Positions 57,946 through 64,000 of a stretch of DNA of 64,000 nucleotides are shown piece by piece. The translations under genes and the position numbers were made by a program. Position 1 is the first letter of the stretch; each line of letters opens with the position of its first letter. The notes below the pieces were generated by a model. The model was given only the letters and a program-made list of their open reading frames with translations, searched no databases and had not been told where the DNA came from. Source of the stretch: Clitopilus passeckerianus (lineage: Eukaryota; Basidiomycota; Agaricomycetes; Agaricales; Entolomataceae); the NCBI GenBank assembly GCA_944990035.1, contig CALYLX010000156.1:248001-312000 (forward strand), read 5' to 3'.

Positions 57946-58762
57946 GGTTTGACAGTTGTATGTTCAGATAGTACGATGTGGACGAAGGAAGAGTGGGATG
58001 AAGAACGATTGACCAGCCGCCGGACGATTTATGGATCCTTTGGCATTTGGACTGAGCCTGGGGAAGGCAATTATGATTTGGACGCACGAGGGCCAGTGGG
58101 ATCAGTTCAGCAAGTGTCTTCCAGTTAGAAGAGTCCGACTACTTTGGGGCCAGGCGTAGGTTTGCCTGTCAAACGTAATTCAGTGAAAGTCCTGCGATGA
58201 GAGCTTGACGTTGGAGAACGTACCTGGCAATTCGTCCTTGCCCATTGGACCTTCTCTCAAAGAGACATACTAGTAGCCGGAGCCATTTCAAACTTAGTTA
58301 TATCACAGTTGTAGTGATATTCCGTAGAAATTGTTGGTCGTGAAATTAGTTCCTCGAGTTTGCTGGCCGTGGCTTGAACAAAGACTTGAACGGCAGCGTT
58401 TTGAGCCCAGTTCCGTTCATTCATCAGGTACAGCCAGGTTCTAGGAACGTCTTATAGTACAAGCTGAGAGAACTGGTCGATTTCACAGGCTTTGAATACC
58501 AGAGAAAGCAAAGCATAACGTCGGTTGTTGAACTTGAAGGAGAAAGAAAGCTGGAGGCGCATTTCCGAAAACAGCAGTGCCGGTTCCGATCAATTTGGTC
58601 ACTTGACTGGCGCGTCATGTGCACGTGCCGCTCCCGCCCAGATCTAGTCATTGGCGCGCGGCCTCCCCAAGTTGCCTTTAACCCTCACAGCCTTGATCCC
58701 CAAGCCTTGGCAATACCATACGTACATTGAACGGCAGAGAAACTTGACTAAAGTACTAGGAT
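57946..58762. other. Divergent promoter region, unit 2
   Basis: No gene seen. The last 160 bp before UCH copy 2 resembles the same position in unit 1. Confidence 0.45.
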
Positions 58763-59958
58763 ATGTCTAATCAACGTTGGATACCATTGGAGAGCAATCC
58801 CGAGGTGAATGTTACGCCCTTGACTCATCATGGAGTAAAGCGATTGACCGGATTTCCCTTTATCTGTCCAGGTCTTCAACGACGTTAGTGACCGTGCTAT
58901 GAGATGTTTCTGATACTGAAATGCCTTAAAAGTGGGCTCAACAAGCTGGCCTCATCACAGCCGAGGCTCACTTCCAAGACATATACGGTTTAGACGAGGA
59001 GGTGAGTGGGTTTGACCACCAGCGGCTTTTCGCGATTCTGACTATTGCTATCCTGATCAGCTACTAAACTATGTGGTCGGGCCTGTCAGAGCCATTATTC
59101 TTCTCTTCCCCGACTGGGAGGACGGCAAAGCCAGGCGAAAGGAAGAAGATGAAAGGATTGCTAGAGAAGGACAACCCAAACTGGACAAGACTGTCCTCTG
59201 GATCAAGCAAACCGTACGTTGTACTGTTGTGCAGGTCCAGAAAGTATCTATGACTAACCTACCTATTCCCAGATTGGAAACGCGTGCGGAACCATGGCCC
59301 TCATCCACGCCCTTGCCAACGTACGAAACTACATATAGGTTCCTTCATATATCAATGCTGATGGTACATTTCTGAATAGTCTAATGTGACCTTGGCTCCG
59401 ATGTCACCCCTCGCACAATTCGTTGATCAATGCAAAGGTTTGTACTTCTCATTCCATAAAGTTCCCCCGCTCAGCCTTGATCTATCATTCGATAGATATA
59501 ACGCCTCTCGAACGTGCCAAACTACTCGAATCCACCCCACTCTTCAAGGAAATCCACACCAAGACCGCTAGCACCGGTCAAACCGCAGTGCCAGAGGACC
59601 TCAAAGTCGACCTCCACTTCATCTGCTTCGTCCAAGCACCCGATGAGGAGTTCAGAGAGCAACCTGGGTCTGCTAAATTGGCCCAAGCCGAAGGAGCCAC
59701 TGATACTCCTGCTCAAGACGAGAACTATACCGGAATGAGAATTGTGGAATTGGATGGAGAGAGGGAGGGTCCGATTGATAGAGGGGAGTGCAAGGATTTG
59801 CTCAGGGTGAATTCCTTCCATTATTATTCCTTGACTTCGCTTTCTGACGGTATGATGTATAGGATGTGGCGCAGATTGTGAAGGACAAATTCATCGGAGA
59901 GTCTTCGAGCATTCAGTTCAATTTGATTGCCCTCGGCGGACCCATAGCTGAAGCGTGA
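58763..59958 (+). CDS. Ubiquitin C-terminal hydrolase (UCH, peptidase C12), copy 2
   Basis: Paralogue of 53960-55130 with the same intron positions; about 265 residues. Starts MSNQRWIPLESNPE. Catalytic segments: WIKQTIGNACGTMALIHA (Gln and Cys), LKVDLHFICFVQ (His), IVELDGEREGPIDRG (Asp). The crossover region is ITPLERAKLLESTPLFKEIH. The main difference is a short insertion after PDEEFREQ (AKLAQAEGATD). It ends IALGGPIAEA, TGA at 59956-59958. Catalytic residues are intact, so both copies are probably active. Confidence 0.9.
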
Positions 59959-60317
59959 ACTGTATTCATATCGAGGAAACGGTAGTTATCATGTACGATG
60001 TACTCAGAAAAAGAATGTATATATGTTGCTAAGCCTTCTTCTCCTGGTGACTCATGGTAGCCGCAATGAAAGGCACTATTATCGAATATTCGGGTTTCAT
60101 GAGGACTAGGTGTCTGGCCATTGAGCGTCAAGGTGCCTAACGATCCGCCAAAATTCATGTTCAAAGAATTATAAGGACTAGCTCAAGGCCTGTAGTCTAG
60201 TCTACGCAGTATATAAAGTAACATATGTATAACCCCGGAAATACGAATAAAAGACCCAAATGCTCAGCCTACGACCACCTCCAGAGCTCGGACAGCCACC
60301 AAGTATTGATGAGTCGC
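59959..60317. other. Intergenic gap between convergent genes
   Basis: 3' flanks only, with no recognisable feature. Confidence 0.4.
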
Positions 60318-61626
60318 TCAGCAGCAACAACATGCATGGCAACCCAAAGCTCGGGTAGCCTCGAGAAGAACGTTGACAACTCTTGCTATGACATTCTGCT
60401 TGACCTCCTTTTTCGGGCCTTTCTTTTCGTTCTCTCGTTGTTCCATAACAACCTGCCAGGACTCGGCGGAGTGTGGTAGAAGAGTGATGTAGCGGGCGAG
60501 CATGTCCGACAGCTAGAAAAGAAATCAGAATCGAGCGTATGACATATCCGACAGGTTTGACTCACCATATTGTGGTATAGCACCGTATCGGTGAGTATCT
60601 TTGTCCACTGCGAATCGAGGTGTTTTCTCCTTGTCGGCGTGTCAATATCGCTGGGAAGAAGGGCGGAACCCCCTTCAAAGTCACTGGAAGCAACCCCATT
60701 CTTGACCCATTCACACCAGTCGTTGAGGTCGTTGAGGTGCCCGGAGAAAGTGGAAAGAAGCCCGAGGTTGGAAACGAGGTCGTTTCCTAGATCACGGATG
60801 GACTTGGTGATCAGTTTCGCTGGTGGAATCGAAGCATGAGATGGACGTATGGATAGCAGTCCCAGAGGGGCTTACGAGCGACAGGATCCACAGGTATCTG
60901 AACGGTACTTTCAGGAGGCATATCCTTCGTAGCAGCATTGATCTATTTTGAAAGAAATCAGATTCGAGAATCATCTCCGTAGTGCGAGAGAGAACGAACC
61001 TTGAATAACTCCTGATCAATCTGCTTGAAAGCATTGACAGCTTTCGAAGCCTTCTCGCATGCACTTCCTGCTAGCTCATCTATCCTCGCACGACTCTTCT
61101 GTTGTGGAGCCTCCTTCGAATTGCTACTCCGTAGCTGAAGAAGCGAATGCATTGATCCCACCCTTGACATAGGCTTCGCTGTGACTTTCTCGTCGGTGTG
61201 GCCATTTGCGGTGTTAGTGGATGTTGATTTCTTCTCCTTGGGCTCATCCGTCGCCAGCGGTAGAGGGACTGTGTCGCAAAGGTTTCCGGCTTCTTTGCTG
61301 ATATGGTAGAGCACTTCCACTGCGCCGATGCTCTCGTCAATGGCTTCGACTAGGGTCTGAACACGGTCGGTGAATTTCGCCACAAGTTGGTCTACAACTG
61401 GGCCGCTGGCATCAGGACGTGCCCTAACAATCAATGGATTAGTCTGGACACAGTACGTTCAAATATTAAGAGACTTACGTGTTTTGGATTTTAGTATACG
61501 GTGCAAGACGCTCGAAGGCTTTCTTGGTGCTTTGGGCAAGTGATTTGAGGTTCAAGTCGTCGAACCTCTGGATGGTCGGGGACTTCGGTGAAGTTGGCGA
61601 TGTTGTTGAGTTGAGAGGGAAAGCCA
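60318..61626 (-). CDS. Helical protein of unknown function
   Basis: Several exons, about 360 residues. The ATG at 61624-61626 gives MAFPLNSTTSPTSPKSPTIQ, a Ser/Pro/Thr-rich start, then FDDLNLKSLAQSTKKAFERL. The next exons are helical: VVDQLVAKFTDRVQTLVEAI, VEVLYHISKEAG, ACEKASKAVNAFKQIDQELF. A Ser/Lys-rich linker lies between. The C-terminal half has LNDLNDWCEWVKNG, then MLARYITLLPHSAESWQVVM and a charged stretch (EQRENEKKGPKKE), ending in a Cys-rich HACCCC. I do not recognise the family. The helix-rich layout resembles BAR-like or vacuolar/autophagy adaptors in a general way only. An upstream in-frame ATG at 61705 is possible. Confidence 0.6.
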
Positions 61627-62886
61627 TTTGTGGAGTGTTTTGGATGAGAGGATGAGGGTTCGTGGGCTGTTGCTTCAGATTCTTATACAGACTGAGCGGC
61701 GGCATGCGCGGGCACGTTTCACAGATTAGAAATTTATCAGGGAATCGAGGCTGGAGTGGGAGCGAACTGAGGCCTCCATTCTTAGGTCGATGAAGAACAC
61801 GCCTTAGCCTCAGCGTGCTTCAGAACGTTATGATGACAAACGGCAAAGAAGCGGTGCACACGACGAGAATTGGGATTGCTGTTTCTAAGTGGCCAGCAAC
61901 TAGTATCAAAAGGCCTCTGAAGGGCCAATTTAGATAAAGTGTGCTTAGAAAAAGCGAGTTAATCTTCGAGATGAGCACAACTGGAGTGACCGAGTCGGGT
62001 CCCTCTCACATCCCGAAACGTGTCTGCAGATGCCGTTGCCTCGTTGCCCCAGCAAGGCGTTAATATCTTGCGTCTGCTAACCAGATCGAGGAGAACGCCT
62101 ATCCCAGCCACAGTGATAGATCGCATCCCAGCCTTTTCGCACGTGTTGGGGTGCGTTGGGAAGGATCTCGACGAGCCGAGACGGAGACTTCTGTTCGTCC
62201 GTGTCAGCCGAGAACACCATGTTCATCCGGCCTCGTTAGGATGCTGCCTGTGAATCGATGTTCCTCCTTAAATTCAGAAGACGATCGTGATGTGGCAGAA
62301 GGCAAGTGAGGTTGTGCAGGCTTCGGGACGTGCCGAGTGTCGACGGCTATGTCCGGGCCGAAAAAAGAGACCTCACTGGCAGAGTTTGGCACTGAAGTGG
62401 CGCAGAGCGTCTGATGTACTTCTCTCAATTAGCAGCCAATTTTGCCTATCCTACACAATAGTCGAAGCCCGACCACTTTTCATGCAATGTGTCGCATGGA
62501 CCTCGAATTCATCCGCTCACAGGAATTGTAGCGGAAAGGAGAACACTGATATCGTAAACGTGACGACAACTGGTGAACCCGATATCATTTGGACCAGTTT
62601 TAAGATCCGTTTTCTTCTCTGAACATCTGACGATGTCTTGCCTCAAAATACGGCGGCTATGACCCCGCCATCCAGATTGAACGCTCTGAAGCTGCCCCAC
62701 ACTGATCCTGCAATTCCTCCGAGATTCTTTCGGACAAGATCTGACGGGTGCCTGCCAATCGACGTCTTCTTCGTGTTCTGGGAGCCAATAATGCGCGCTC
62801 AAGAAGTTGAACTTTCTCATCAGAAGCTGATGGAGAAAAGAAATTCAATTGCTCTCGTGATGTGATATGTGTATTAGGATTGTCAA
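61627..62886. other. Long intergenic region
   Basis: No supported gene. Frames around 62509-62865 on either strand overlap each other and lack recognisable motifs. Confidence 0.4.
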
Positions 62887-64000
62887 TTATTTCTCCTTCG
62901 CTATTTCCGTTGCGTGACTTTCGGCTACGAAGTGTTGTTTCTTTTCTAGATCTACAGGGACCTTTCGTTAGATTACACGTGGAATACTTTGAATTGAATC
63001 CTTACCATGAGCCCACATTGCAGCTCCCACTCGGTTGGACACAGTGAACACGAGTCCGATAATAGGGAGCCCTTCCAGCAGAGCCGCTGCAAATCCGAAC
63101 ACTGCAAGAGGAGAGGTTAAGACAGGTCCCCGGAAATGAGAATAGGCAACGACGATCGAATAGGAGGAACAGGCGGAACTTGAAGGACAAACAGTGGAAA
63201 CATACCCCAGTAATCCCACTTCCGCTCCTCCATGAAAACGGCAATTTGGTGGTCTGTCATTTTCTTGGCTTCGAAGTACTGTGCAACCGTGGAAGTGAGA
63301 TGAGCGGTCCTACGCATCACGACAGCAGCGCCACATACCCTTCGATGTAAAAAGCGGGCCGTGGTGAGTGATTTGAGTCCCGCCGAGATGAGGATACCGA
63401 CGAATGGGTAAATCTCGAGAGGTGTGAGGAGAACTAGATGGCAGCTGTCAGTTCGTGTCGGAAAGGGGCAAGATGCAGGGATAGACCTTTCTTGACGACA
63501 AGGAGGCCCACTCGGCCACCTAGCTTTTGGACGACCCTCTGCCACCCTGATTCTTTAGGGATCGGAGGAGGTACATCCCATTCTTCGACGTAAGGTTGCC
63601 AGAAGTCTGGGCCTTTTCCTCGAGAGGCTACGGTTTGTGCCCAGACTCGGTCCCGCGCGATGCGGATATTTCGGGAGAGGAAGAATCGGAGGATAGTCGT
63701 GACTTGCTGTCCAACAAGGAGCACAGCAGCATCTGGAATGTCAAGATTAAAGTCGATTCATGATAGGAAGGAGCTCGAGGTAAACAAACACGTGTGGATG
63801 GTAAAAGGCACCTTGTATCCGAAGACTGTATCATTGGACAGACCAGCAATGCGGGGAGAACTAGGTTATTGAGTTTGGTCAACTGATAACGTTAATCCAT
63901 GAACGGCTTGCGGACCCACTTGGCAAGGAATATTTCAATAAACTTGCGTTGAACGTGGAAAGTGCACAGGGCCTGACGGAGACGTCATGATCAGACTTCT
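62887..64000 (-). CDS. Rrt8/Lds-like multispan membrane protein, 5' end beyond window
   Basis: Minus-strand gene entering from the right edge. Exon order: TFHVQRKFIEIFLAKWVRK near 63900-63960, AAVLLVGQQVTTILRFFLSR, then RDRVWAQTVASRGKGPDFWQ and YVEEWDVPPP. Further exons read VLLTPLEIYPFVGILISAG (membrane), KSLTTARFLHRRYFEAKKMT, DHQIAVFMEERKWDYW and FGFAAALLEGLPIIGLVFTV (membrane). The last join, across an intron at about 62951-62997, gives AMWAHDLEKKQHF, and the stop TAA is at 62887-62889. I recall this as the fungal Rrt8/Lds (EI24-like) family, linked in yeast to the outer spore wall and lipid droplets. That assignment is from memory. The first exons are uncertain or outside the window. Confidence 0.65.

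Larger units (their letters stand above)
55620..59958. repeat. Duplicated gene pair, unit 2 (coiled-coil + UCH)
   Basis: Second copy of the block at 50839-55130, in direct orientation. The UCH halves are close in sequence. The coiled-coil halves are far more diverged and differ in length. Confidence 0.8.

Overview
The window is fungal nuclear DNA, almost certainly from an Agaricomycete-like basidiomycete. Nearly every gene is broken up by 45-65 bp introns with GT..AG ends. Gene content matches a saprotrophic or wood/litter-decay fungus: GH105, two GH55, GH16 and an AA7-type oxidase, a TKL-type kinase with an HGD catalytic loop, and a MYND/DUF4470 protein. Coding regions below were assembled by eye from reading frames and splice signals. 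Exon edges I could verify are quoted; others are approximate.

Layout, left to right. (1) 1-11.5 kb: a GH105-like glycosidase; three tandem copies of an unrecognised gene family on the minus strand (2.1-6.5 kb, the first broken by an in-frame stop); a Pro/Gln/Asn-rich protein; a seven-span membrane protein; and an unrecognised 'DQGW' family protein. (2) 11.9-34.5 kb: a large inverted duplication. The left arm carries a GH55 glucanase (+) and a hybrid histidine kinase (-). The right arm carries the kinase paralogue (+) and the GH55 paralogue (-). A second DQGW gene sits only in the left arm. (3) 35.7-41.4 kb: an NAPE-PLD-like metallo-beta-lactamase-fold enzyme, a TKL-type kinase and a GH16 glucanase, all on the minus strand. 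(4) 43.1-47.5 kb: a secreted repeat-peptide precursor with Kex2-like sites, built from duplicated exon units; a small secreted protein; and a bicovalent-FAD (BBE/AA7) oxidase. (5) 48.3-60.0 kb: a MYND/DUF4470 protein, then a divergent gene pair (coiled-coil protein plus ubiquitin C-terminal hydrolase) present twice in tandem. (6) 60.3-64 kb: an unrecognised helical protein and an Rrt8/Lds-like membrane protein cut by the window edge.

Functionally, GH55 (two copies) and GH16 would together degrade beta-1,3-glucans outside the cell. The two membrane hybrid kinases could sense signals. The repeat-peptide precursor at 43.1-44.3 kb is the best candidate for an undescribed system: a no-cysteine, no-tyrosine-in-repeat, His/Asp/Glu-rich secreted peptide series released at KR sites. 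Four separate duplications in 64 kb suggest an unstable, rapidly evolving locus. I saw no convincing tRNA, rRNA, CRISPR or intact transposon.
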